Of a DNA stretch of 55,310 bases, positions 41,859 through 49,688 are shown piece after piece. Source of the DNA: an uncultured Alphaproteobacteria bacterium (lineage in GTDB: Bacteria > Pseudomonadota > Alphaproteobacteria > CAAGCB01 > CAG-977); the NCBI GenBank assembly GCA_944390195.1, contig CALXOZ010000014.1, positions 1 through 55,310 on the forward strand, given 5' to 3'. The notes below the pieces were generated by a model. It was not told where the DNA came from, did not search any database, and saw nothing but the letters and a program-made list of their open reading frames with translations. Numbering within the stretch: position 1 is the stretch's first letter; every line of letters begins with the position of its first letter. The translations under genes were made by a program, and so were the position numbers.

Positions 41859-43363
41859 TTTTTTTGTCCAGCGGTTTGTTTTTAGGCTGGTCTTTGGGTG
41901 CAAACGATGCTGCAAACATTTTCGGTACGGCGGTCAGCACACGCATGGTGAAATTTAAAACCGCCGCCATCGTATGTAGCGTGTTTATCATGTTGGGGGC
42001 TGTCATCAGCGGGGTAGGGGCCGCCTACACTTTAGGATCGTTGGGGGCTATTAATGCAATTGGTGGAGCCTTTATTACGACTTTTGCCGCCGCCTTCACG
42101 GTTTATTCAATGATAAAGTGCGGTTTGCCCGTTTCAGTGTCTCAGGCTGTCGTCGGCGCCATTATTGGATGGAACTGGTTTACGGATTCTGTAACGGATG
42201 TCAATTCCATTGTAAGAATTGCTTCGACATGGGTGGCTTGTCCGTTGTTATCTGCAACATTTGCCGCTGTCCTTTATATAGTATTCAAGTATTTGTTAGG
42301 TTCTGTCAAAGTCCATTTGTTGTATCGTGATGCTTGTACACGAATGGCAATGATTTTGACAGGAGCTTTCGGTGCTTATTCTTTGGGGGCAAATAATATG
42401 GCAAACGTTGTCGGGGTCTTTGTCCCAGTCGCTCCGTTTGCAGAATTTTCTTTCGGCGGGTTGCATTTTTCCGCTGTTCAGCAGCTGTTCTTTGTCGGTT
42501 CTGTTGCAACGGCCGTCGGCGTTTTTACTTATTCCTACAGGGTCATGGGAACAGTGGGAAAAGGATTGATGCCTTTGTCTCCTTTTGCGGCTTGGGTCGT
42601 TGTTTTGGCTCAATCCATGGTGTTGTTTGTTTTTGCCTCCGAAGGGTTGGAATATTTTCTTGCTTCTCATAATCTGCCGGTCATTCCCCTTGTTCCGGTT
42701 TCTTCAACACAAGCGGTTGTCGGTGCCGTTATCGGAATAGGATTATGTAAAGGGGCTGCCAAAAGCATAAAATGGAGTGTTGTCGTTCGCATTATGTGCG
42801 GGTGGGTCATTACTCCGGTTATTGCGGCGATCATTTGTTTCTTTTCATTGTTTTTCATGCAAAACGTTTTCAATCAAAGAGTTTATGTCCCTAAAACGTA
42901 TATGATGTCGGATAAGGTGTTTAACCGTATCGTTGAAGCCGGATTTTCGGGGAGTAAATTGACAACATTGAAAGGCGAGCGTTTTTCCTCGGGGATTGAA
43001 TTTATTGATACGGTTGAAAAGCGTTTGGGGAAATTGTCGAGCTCCGAACAACAAAAGCTGTTGGATATCGCCGAGTATGTCAGAATTGTTATAGAACCCG
43101 ATAAAATTGACAATTTGGACAACCGTTTATTTTCAAGTGAAGAACTGGAACAAATTAGGAAATTAAGCGGGAAGCGTTTTTATTATCGTTGGGAATTACA
43201 AGAAGCTTTGGTTAAGATCAGTAAAAATTGGGCATATTTGCCATCGACGATTTTAAACAAGCAATATAATAAGATGTTATCTCAAAAATTAACTGTTATT
43301 GAAAATAACTTTATTGTGCGTACTGATAAAAAACGACAAAATAATTGTTGTTATTCCGATTAA
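41840..43363 (+). CDS. PiT-family phosphate permease, copy 2
   Basis: 507 residues, very similar to copy 1 through the transmembrane part: GANDAANIFGTAV, GLPVSVSQAVVGAI, GANNMANVVGVF and VPVSSTQAVVGAVIGIG are intact, so both copies look functional. The C-terminal soluble domain has diverged more (LDNRLFSSEELEQIRKLSG). It is translated from an ATG inside the end of copy 1, an arrangement consistent with tandem duplication and coupled expression. The likely reason for two copies is different affinity or regulation, which is inference. Confidence 0.93.
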   Translation: MGTSGLVFLSSGLFLGWSLGANDAANIFGTAVSTRMVKFKTAAIVCSVFIMLGAVISGVGAAYTLGSLGAINAIGGAFITTFAAAFTVYSMIKCGLPVSVSQAVVGAIIGWNWFTDSVTDVNSIVRIASTWVACPLLSATFAAVLYIVFKYLLGSVKVHLLYRDACTRMAMILTGAFGAYSLGANNMANVVGVFVPVAPFAEFSFGGLHFSAVQQLFFVGSVATAVGVFTYSYRVMGTVGKGLMPLSPFAAWVVVLAQSMVLFVFASEGLEYFLASHNLPVIPLVPVSSTQAVVGAVIGIGLCKGAAKSIKWSVVVRIMCGWVITPVIAAIICFFSLFFMQNVFNQRVYVPKTYMMSDKVFNRIVEAGFSGSKLTTLKGERFSSGIEFIDTVEKRLGKLSSSEQQKLLDIAEYVRIVIEPDKIDNLDNRLFSSEELEQIRKLSGKRFYYRWELQEALVKISKNWAYLPSTILNKQYNKMLSQKLTVIENNFIVRTDKKRQNNCCYSD

Positions 43364-43365
43364 AA

Positions 43366-43397
43366 GAAACCCCGCTGAAGACGCGGGTTTTTTTTAT
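43366..43397 (+). terminator. Rho-independent terminator of the phosphate operon
   Basis: Stem CCCGC (43371-43375) / GCGGG (43383-43387), flanked by A and T runs, followed by eight T. It directly follows the copy 2 stop. Confidence 0.82.
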
Positions 43398-43503
43398 CGT
43401 ATAAAGGAACTTTCGTGCCAATTAATGGCTTAGAAAAGTTTACATTCATATAAAACATTTTTTACACAATCGTTGTTGTCCTAACCAAAGTGATTTCGCC
43501 TTG

Positions 43504-43783
43504 TTACTGATTTTTTGATACGATGAAAGCGAAACTGGCGGGCTGATAAATATTGATATCGAAGGATTGCTCTGAAGGATCTACATAAAATATGAAATGG
43601 GAGTGTGGATTATTTTGCACTGGGGTAATGCCGTTAAGTGTTTCATGGTAAAAAATGGTATGAAACAGGTAAAATGCCATGCAAGTTATATGAGTGGAAT
43701 GGGGCGAACGTTCCAAGATCTGAAATGTTTCTGATCATATACATAGGTTGGTCGAGATGGCGCTGAAGATAAGCGTTTCCGTT
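43504..43783 (-). pseudogene. Frameshifted remnant of an unknown gene
   Basis: Minus-strand translation from about 43780 reads GNAYLQRHLDQPMYMIRNI then SDLGTFAPFHSYNLHGILPVSYH; the adjacent frame continues FYHETLNGITPVQNNPHSHF and IFYVDPSEQSFDINIYQPASFAFIV to a stop at 43504. The two parts read as one protein with a frameshift near 43640-43660. There is no start, and a stop lies just upstream, so only the C-terminal ~90 residues survive. Family not recognised. Confidence 0.4.
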
Positions 43784-44095
43784 TTACACACTTTTAAAAA
43801 TATGGAGGATCCTTTAAATCCATGAACAATGAAATGATATCAAATATGAAATCGCACAGAAGAGTCCCAAAGCAAAGGCACATTAATACAATACAGGAGG
43901 GAATACACGAAAAATCATCAAACACATAAAAAATCAGTTATCAGAAAACGACTTTTGATTAAGCGGAGTTTGATTTGTTTGCTTCGTGTATGTCATGAAA
44001 GTAACGGAAGATCCGCGCCGGAATGCCTTAATGCCGCCAGTGGAATGAGGGGGAGGGTATATCAAAAATTCTGCGTTTTACGAAAAGGAGACATT

Positions 44096-44176
44096 TTGAA
44101 AACATTGTTTTTATTGTTGATAAAAAAGTTGTTTGCAGTGTTTATTTCGTTTTTCATAAACGGGATTGAAAAATGA
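44096..44176 (+). CDS. Possible small hydrophobic peptide
   Basis: 26 codons from a TTG at 44096, five bases after a strong AAAAGGAG. The product (MKTLFLLLIKKLFAVFISF and a short polar end) would be a single membrane segment with lysines in the middle, in the style of type I toxin or regulatory membrane peptides. The frame is also open upstream to 43955, but that stretch has no ribosome binding site. The strong site is the only real support, so this stays tentative. Confidence 0.25.
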   Translation: MKTLFLLLIKKLFAVFISFFINGIEK

Positions 44177-44611
44177 ACTTGTTTAAGTATATGAGGTGCT
44201 TTTAGCACTGAAGTTTGCTCTGATGACGAAATCATTTTGTTACGAGAAGATTAAAAGTTTCAGTTTACAATAATGTTTGTTTTACAGTGATGGAAGGAAA
44301 CATGTTTTCTTTTATATCATTTAATATTCTTCAATTTTGAGTACTTACTTTTATGATTTTTATACGGGGCAATCAAAATGCTGTCTTATTTTATTAAGGG
44401 GGCTTGATATACGGATATATTTTTGTTTTTAATAGCATGCGTTTTTCAAAATTACAGATCGTGTTGGCGTGTAGGATATTTTTTGTGAAAAAAGATATAC
44501 AGATTTTTTTATTTAATCATTTTTTTATTGTGATTTTTCACTTAGGGCGTTTTTATTGTTGTCGCGGATTCTTGAATATTTTTTTGAAATTTTTGAATAC
44601 TGAGGCTGTAT

Positions 44612-44640
44612 GAAAAACCCCGTATTTTATTACGGGGTTT
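44612..44640 (-). terminator. Rho-independent terminator of the DUF2155 unit
   Basis: 9-bp perfect stem AACCCCGTA (44616-44624) / TACGGGGTT (44631-44639), loop of 6, followed on the minus strand by TTT-rich sequence. It ends the greA-mlaD-mlaD-DUF2155 transcript. Confidence 0.85.
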
Positions 44641-44665
44641 AAAATTTTATACGAGGTTTAAAAAA

Positions 44666-45685
44666 TCATTCTTCCAATTCATCCGGTGTTTGAAAAATCG
44701 CTTTTTCCATTTCTTTTTCTTCTTCCGAAAATAACTCCCGTTGTTCCGGTTGTCGTTTTGAATTGACAGGGAGGTATTCTTCAACGATAGGTTCGCCTTT
44801 TTGAGTTGTAACGTTATCTGATAAATTTTGATCGTTATTATCCGGCGTTAAGATATGTTCTTGAGGGATTGGTTCACCGACAACAGTTGTTTTTGTTTCG
44901 TTTTCAGGGATATCGACCGGTTCATATTCATAAGGTTCTGCAAAAACAGTCGTATCTTCCGTTTCAGAATGCGTTTCAACAGGTTCTCCGATTTCTGTTG
45001 TTACCGGAGATTCTTCTATCGGAATAAGTTTGAATTTATCTTCTTGTTCTTTTTTATTTTTTTTCACTTCCGAAGATTTAAGTTGAATCACAACTCTTTC
45101 AGGTTCCGGAAGTGTTGATATTTCATTTCCGGTTTCACTTGAAATACGTTCCGGATCGACAGGAAGCTCGATTTGTTCTTCTTCATCGGAGGGTTCAGAC
45201 GAATTTTCGGCAGAGAGATTTTCATCTTCTACGGATATTTTCAATTTAGGCTGAATGGGTTTCAGTTCGATGGGATTTTCCAAGATTAAAGGTTGAGGGG
45301 CGGGCGGTTCAACTGTTTCCCCTTGGCATTTCAGAACCCAGATATCATAAACGGGGTGATCCATGGCGGATAATGCCGGAGACGAAGAAAACATCCATCC
45401 CGAAAAGAGCTTTAATTGTCCTTCTTCTTTTTTTTCGACAATATCCAAGAAGGTTGAATTTTCAGGCGTTTCTTCCGGAGGCTTTCCATAACATACACGG
45501 ACATAAATATCCAATGCACCGAAAGATGTTTTTTCTCCCACGTTAACGGTCATGGTATTAAGACGCCCCGTGATTTTATCCAAACCTTGCAATACGACTT
45601 GGCGATAAGAAATGTCTTCCGCATGGGCGAAAGAGGAAAATGTTAAAAGTCCTGTCAGACCGATGAAAAAAAGGTTGGGTTTCAT
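44666..45685 (-). CDS. DUF2155 exported protein with long acidic tail
   Basis: 339 residues. Signal peptide 1-22 (AHA before EDISY). Residues about 25-125 are a DUF2155 domain: KITGRLNTMTVNVGE, VRVCYGKPPEETPENSTFLD, LFSGWMFSSSPALSAMDHPVYDIWVLKC, with two cysteines that probably pair. Family members are periplasmic alphaproteobacterial proteins of unknown function usually linked to MlaD. The remaining ~210 residues are a low-complexity acidic extension with repeated GEP(I/V) motifs and PYEYEPVDIPENE, far longer than the family norm. It starts 4 bases after the mlaD stop. Confidence 0.85.
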   Translation of the reverse strand: MKPNLFFIGLTGLLTFSSFAHAEDISYRQVVLQGLDKITGRLNTMTVNVGEKTSFGALDIYVRVCYGKPPEETPENSTFLDIVEKKEEGQLKLFSGWMFSSSPALSAMDHPVYDIWVLKCQGETVEPPAPQPLILENPIELKPIQPKLKISVEDENLSAENSSEPSDEEEQIELPVDPERISSETGNEISTLPEPERVVIQLKSSEVKKNKKEQEDKFKLIPIEESPVTTEIGEPVETHSETEDTTVFAEPYEYEPVDIPENETKTTVVGEPIPQEHILTPDNNDQNLSDNVTTQKGEPIVEEYLPVNSKRQPEQRELFSEEEKEMEKAIFQTPDELEE

Positions 45686-45689
45686 AGAA

Positions 45690-46139
45690 TTACTCTTCGT
45701 TTCCTGTCGCTAGAAAAATAACTTCGCTGATCATGTCTTCCAATGAACGGAAGTCTTTTGTTTTTGAGATTATATCGCCGTTTTTCAATAAATCGGAGGA
45801 CTTTCCAGGGATAAGCTGAATAAACGTTGATCCCATCAGTCCGTCCGTTGTAATACTGGCGACGGTGTCTACGGGTAATCGAATGCCGTCCTTTATATTT
45901 AAAGTAACTTTTGCCATATATTCAGGGGTTAAACTGAGACCGACGACGGAACCGACTTTAATTCCGCTGATACGGATATCATTGCCGCTTTCAAGACCTC
46001 CGGAACGCATGAATACGGCGGTTACTTCATATCCTTGTTGCGGTTTTGCGTCAATTTTGTTCGCGGCGAAATGGACGAAAAAAGCGGCGACAAGAATGAC
46101 AAGGATTCCCAAAACAGTTTCAATAGGGCTTTTTTTCAT
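45690..46139 (-). CDS. mlaD: MlaD-like MCE-domain protein, copy 1
   Basis: 149 residues. N-terminal membrane anchor (about 7-27), then an MCE/MlaD domain: VTAVFMRSGGLESGNDIRISGIKVGSV and DTVASITTDGLMGSTFIQL. MlaD rings in the inner membrane carry phospholipids between membranes together with MlaE, MlaF and MlaB, none of which is here. The gene is 16 bp behind a second copy of the same family and 4 bp before the DUF2155 gene. Confidence 0.88.
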   Translation of the reverse strand: MKKSPIETVLGILVILVAAFFVHFAANKIDAKPQQGYEVTAVFMRSGGLESGNDIRISGIKVGSVVGLSLTPEYMAKVTLNIKDGIRLPVDTVASITTDGLMGSTFIQLIPGKSSDLLKNGDIISKTKDFRSLEDMISEVIFLATGNEE

Positions 46140-46155
46140 TGTTAACCTCTGAAAT

Positions 46156-46623
46156 TTACGGACACTTGTGTTTTTGTTTGTTGGCTTTGGCCATGGAAAT
46201 TACTTTATCAAGCAGGTTTTGCAGATTAGGGGAATCCTGTGTAAATTCGATGAAATCCCCTTCCTGTAAGACTTCTTCTGATCCTCCGGGCTGCAATTCT
46301 ATATATTTTGAACCGATCAACCCGCTGGATTGGACGGCGGCACCGCTGTCATCAGGCAATACAATGCTTTTAGGAAGATTGAAACGCACGATGACACCGA
46401 AATAATCGTCTAATTGCAAAGATGTTATTTGTCCGACCTTTATTCCTGCCAGACGGATATCATTGCCGACGATCAATCCTTCGGTTTGGTTGAAACGCGC
46501 TGACAGGGTGTAAGTGTCAGCTTTATTTTCAGCAAGCCCGGATGTCCCGATAAGGTAAAAAACAATAAGAGCTGCAAAAAAAGTTATGGCACCCGCGATC
46601 AGTTCTTTTTTTTCAACAGTCAT
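46156..46623 (-). CDS. mlaD: MlaD-like MCE-domain protein, copy 2
   Basis: 155 residues with the same layout: anchor (about 10-28), LSARFNQTEGLIVGNDIRLAGIKVGQI and GAAVQSSGLIGSKYIELQPGG. It resembles copy 1 strongly enough to be a tandem duplicate, but the loop sequences differ. Two MCE subunits could form a mixed ring. It starts 3 bp after greA ends. Confidence 0.88.
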   Translation of the reverse strand: MTVEKKELIAGAITFFAALIVFYLIGTSGLAENKADTYTLSARFNQTEGLIVGNDIRLAGIKVGQITSLQLDDYFGVIVRFNLPKSIVLPDDSGAAVQSSGLIGSKYIELQPGGSEEVLQEGDFIEFTQDSPNLQNLLDKVISMAKANKQKHKCP

Positions 46624-46626
46624 AGT

Positions 46627-47100
46627 TTATATGTATTCCACATTAAGGATTTCATAAGATTTTCCACCTCTCGGAGATGCGACTTCGACACTGTCTCCCA
46701 AGGATTTTCCGATTAATGCCCTTGCCAGAGGTGATTGGATGGAAATCAATCCGTGTTCCAAATCGGCTTCATATTGCCCGACGATTTGATAGGTCTGTTC
46801 AACTTCGGTATCTTCATCCATCAGTACGACAGTGGCGCCGAATACGACTTTATCACCTTTTAAAGCTGCCGTATCAATAACTTCCGCACAGGAAATGGCA
46901 TATTCCAATTCTTGAATGCGACCTTCGATAAAGCTTTGCTTTTCCCGTGCGGCGTGATATTCCGCATTTTCGGACAAATCACCGTGAGCGCGTGCTTCCG
47001 CTATTGCGGCAATAATGGCAGGACGTTCAACGACTTTTAAATTCTTTAATTCTTTTTGCAGGCGTTCAGCCCCTTTTTTTGTCATAGGCACTTTTTGCAT
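46627..47100 (-). CDS. greA: Transcription elongation factor GreA
   Basis: 157 residues, normal length. N-terminal coiled-coil finger ([42 protein letters not shown] contains the acidic DLSEN tip that stimulates transcript cleavage by RNA polymerase), C-terminal FKBP-like domain ending [19 protein letters not shown] stands before the ATG. Head of a unit with the two mlaD genes and the DUF2155 gene. Confidence 0.95.
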   Translation of the reverse strand: MQKVPMTKKGAERLQKELKNLKVVERPAIIAAIAEARAHGDLSENAEYHAAREKQSFIEGRIQELEYAISCAEVIDTAALKGDKVVFGATVVLMDEDTEVEQTYQIVGQYEADLEHGLISIQSPLARALIGKSLGDSVEVASPRGGKSYEILNVEYI

Positions 47101-47309
47101 TGGGTTAAATCCTTTTTTAAAGACAACAAAAAAAACAACTCTTTCAGTTGATTGACTGAAAAAGCTTTTTTATCGTAAGCGTTATCATACAGGTGTTGTT
47201 TTTTTTCTTCAAGAGTAATCAAAAACATCAGCTTGCCAAAATATGAAAAACGGTGTTTTATTGCAAAGTGTTTTAAGTATTTCGATTTAATTTATAAGGA
47301 GTATTGTTT

Positions 47310-47771
47310 ATGTTGCGAGAACAATTGAAAGCGGCGTTGAAAACGGCAATGATAGAAAAGGACACGCATAAAATTTCGACAATCCGGTTGATTTTGGCGG
47401 CTGTTAAAGATCGGGACATAGCTTCCAGAGGAACCAGTAAGGATGGTGTCATTTCCAATGAAGATATTTTGCAGCTTTTACAGTCTATGATCAAGCAACG
47501 CAAAGACAGTGTGGCTATGTATGCCAAAGGGGGGCGGCAGGATTTGGTCGACAGTGAACAAAGTGAAATCGACATCATTCAGTCGTTTTTGCCGAAACAA
47601 ATGGATGAGGCTCAGATCCGGGCGGCTGTTGAAGATATTATAAAAACGACGGGAGCCGCCGGTTTGAGGGATATGGGAAAAGTCATGGGGCTGTTGCGTG
47701 AACGTTTTGCCGGTCAAATGGATTTCGGTCAGGCTTCAGTCATGGTGAAAACCGCATTGGCGGCAAAATAG
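47310..47771 (+). CDS. yqeY: GatB/YqeY domain protein
   Basis: 153 residues from the ATG at 47310 with AAGGAG 8 bases before it; a TTG six bases upstream is less likely. The whole sequence is the YqeY domain shared with the tail of GatB (DTHKISTIRLILAAVKDRDI; DIIQSFLPKQMDE; GKVMGLLRERFAGQMDFG), possibly a tRNA-binding module. It heads the standard yqeY-dnaG-rpoD order and ends 7 bases before dnaG. Confidence 0.93.
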   Translation: MLREQLKAALKTAMIEKDTHKISTIRLILAAVKDRDIASRGTSKDGVISNEDILQLLQSMIKQRKDSVAMYAKGGRQDLVDSEQSEIDIIQSFLPKQMDEAQIRAAVEDIIKTTGAAGLRDMGKVMGLLRERFAGQMDFGQASVMVKTALAAK

Positions 47772-47778
47772 ACGGTAA

Positions 47779-49566
47779 ATGAGCATCCCTTCTTCTTTTA
47801 TTCAAGAACTTCGTTCCCGAGTGTCGATTGTTAGCGTTGTTTCTCAAAGTGTGAAACTGAAACGGCGCGGAAACGAATATTGGGGCTGTTGTCCGTTTCA
47901 CAGGGAAAAGACACCTTCATTCACGGTAAGTGATGAACGGGAGTATTTCCATTGCTTCGGGTGCGGCGTTCATGGCAGCGTTTTCGATTTCGTTCAAAGG
48001 ATGATGGGCATAAGCTTTCTTGAGGCGGTCGAGTATCTGGCACATTATGCCGGTATGGAAGTCCCGAAGCCGCAGGCAAGAGACAGCGGGATCGAACGTA
48101 AAAAAAAGGGGATATTGGAAGCTTTGGAAGCCGCTGCGTCGTTTTTTGAAGACCAGCTTAAAAAAACGTCGGGGCAATCGGGGTTGCGTTATTTGCGCAT
48201 CAGAGGATTGAGCGATGAGATTATTCGAAAATTCCGTTTGGGTTTTGCACCGTTCGGTAATATGTTGAAAGAACATATGTTACAGTCGGGATTTAATGAA
48301 GATATCTTGATGGAAGCCGGATTGCTTTTGAAATCCGGTCAGGACAATGAAACTTTTGATTATTTTAAAAAACGTGTCATGTTCCCGATATTCGACCGGC
48401 ACGGGAAAGTAATAGCTTTCGGCGGGCGTATCACCGGAGATGGAGAACCGAAATACCTTAATTCCCCCGAAACGTCTGTTTTTTCCAAAGGAGATAATTT
48501 GTATGCCTTGCATTTTTCCGCGGAACAGGCGCGCAAGACGGGGGAAATTATTGTTGTCGAAGGGTATATGGACGTCATTGCCATGGCAAGCGTCGGGATT
48601 GAACGCGCAGTCGCCCCTTTGGGTACGGCGTTGACACCGCAGCAAATTCAATTGTTGTGGCGTTATGCGCCGGAACCTTTATGTTGCTTTGACGGAGACA
48701 AGGCGGGACAGCGTGCCGCCCAACGTGCCGCAGATCGAGCTCTTCCCCTGTTAAAAGCTGGATGTTCTTTGCGCTTTGTTACTTTGCCCGATAATCAAGA
48801 TCCGGACGAATATATAAAAAAATATGGGAAAGAAGCATTTGAAAATTTTCTTCAAACACAATACAGACCCTTGTTTAAACAATTGTGGCAAACCTTGATC
48901 CAAGGACGTTCCTTGGACACTCCGGAAAGAAAAGCCGCTTTGAATAAGAGTATTCTTGAATGTTTGGACAAAATCCAAGATCCTGTCGTTAAAAATTTTT
49001 ACAGACAAGAATTTAAAACCTCTTTGTGGGAAATAACCTCATATCAAAAACGACAGTCAAACGTAAAAAATTTTTCGTATTCAAAAAACAATAAAAAGCA
49101 AGATGTTCCCATTCATCCGGTATTATCCCCGCAACAACATGAAACGCGTATGTTGCTGGCTTATGTATTGTTGTTTCCTGAAATTGTGTCCGATTTCGTC
49201 GAAGAGTGTTGCAAATGGAAAGGCTTTGACGATTACCAGAACAAGGTTTTTTCAGATGTAATCAATTTGATTGTCTCCGATCCAGATGTTTGTGCTCAAA
49301 ATGTAAAGGAATATCTGACCCGAACGGATCAATTGAAAATCTATGACTTGCTATCCGCGGAAATCGAAATGCTGAACAGAAAAAAAGCGTATCCTCAAAA
49401 CATACATGAAGATATTGCCGCTTTGCTGACGGGAATGACAAAAAGGGCTTTGCGTGCTGAAATGCAGTCGCTTGCTGAAAAAATAACGCGTGCGGACGAC
49501 AATGAAGCGCATGATTTATGGGAAAAATACCAAAATTTGTTAAAAGAAGAAACAAGTCTTGCATAA
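47779..49566 (+). CDS. dnaG: DNA primase
   Basis: 595 residues. N-terminal zinc ribbon with C38, H41, C59, C62 (CPFH...CFGC), the RNA polymerase core with the TOPRIM motifs EGYMD (IVVEGYMDVIAMAS) and CFDGDKAGQRAA, and a C-terminal DnaB-binding helical domain. It makes RNA primers for replication. The ATG has only a weak ribosome site and follows yqeY by 7 bases, so coupling is likely. Confidence 0.96.
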   Translation: MSIPSSFIQELRSRVSIVSVVSQSVKLKRRGNEYWGCCPFHREKTPSFTVSDEREYFHCFGCGVHGSVFDFVQRMMGISFLEAVEYLAHYAGMEVPKPQARDSGIERKKKGILEALEAAASFFEDQLKKTSGQSGLRYLRIRGLSDEIIRKFRLGFAPFGNMLKEHMLQSGFNEDILMEAGLLLKSGQDNETFDYFKKRVMFPIFDRHGKVIAFGGRITGDGEPKYLNSPETSVFSKGDNLYALHFSAEQARKTGEIIVVEGYMDVIAMASVGIERAVAPLGTALTPQQIQLLWRYAPEPLCCFDGDKAGQRAAQRAADRALPLLKAGCSLRFVTLPDNQDPDEYIKKYGKEAFENFLQTQYRPLFKQLWQTLIQGRSLDTPERKAALNKSILECLDKIQDPVVKNFYRQEFKTSLWEITSYQKRQSNVKNFSYSKNNKKQDVPIHPVLSPQQHETRMLLAYVLLFPEIVSDFVEECCKWKGFDDYQNKVFSDVINLIVSDPDVCAQNVKEYLTRTDQLKIYDLLSAEIEMLNRKKAYPQNIHEDIAALLTGMTKRALRAEMQSLAEKITRADDNEAHDLWEKYQNLLKEETSLA

Positions 49567-49688
49567 ACGGGCGCTCATGCTTATTTAGTTATTGACAAAA
49601 CTGCTTTAAAAACATAAAAAATGCAGAATTGACCGGATTCTTTCCGGATGTATTTCGCGTATTCCTCGCAATAAAGGTAAAGGCTATT

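Larger units (their letters stand above)
43398..44611. other. Gene-poor region with decayed coding sequence
   Basis: About 1.2 kb with no convincing long gene. It contains a frameshifted remnant on the minus strand (43504-43783), a short frame of 36 codons at 43822-43932 with GGAGG 13 bases upstream, and a possible 26-residue hydrophobic peptide (44096-44176). Frames of 60-73 codons in the rest have poor composition and no ribosome binding site. It may be the scar of a lost accessory gene cluster. Confidence 0.6.

Noticed and set aside
43955-44095. Upstream part of the 73-codon frame
   Set aside because: No ribosome site, poor composition, and the strong site lies further downstream at 44087.
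44404-44613. 69-codon hydrophobic frame
   Set aside because: Phe-rich composition from AT-rich DNA, no ribosome site and overlap with the terminator.
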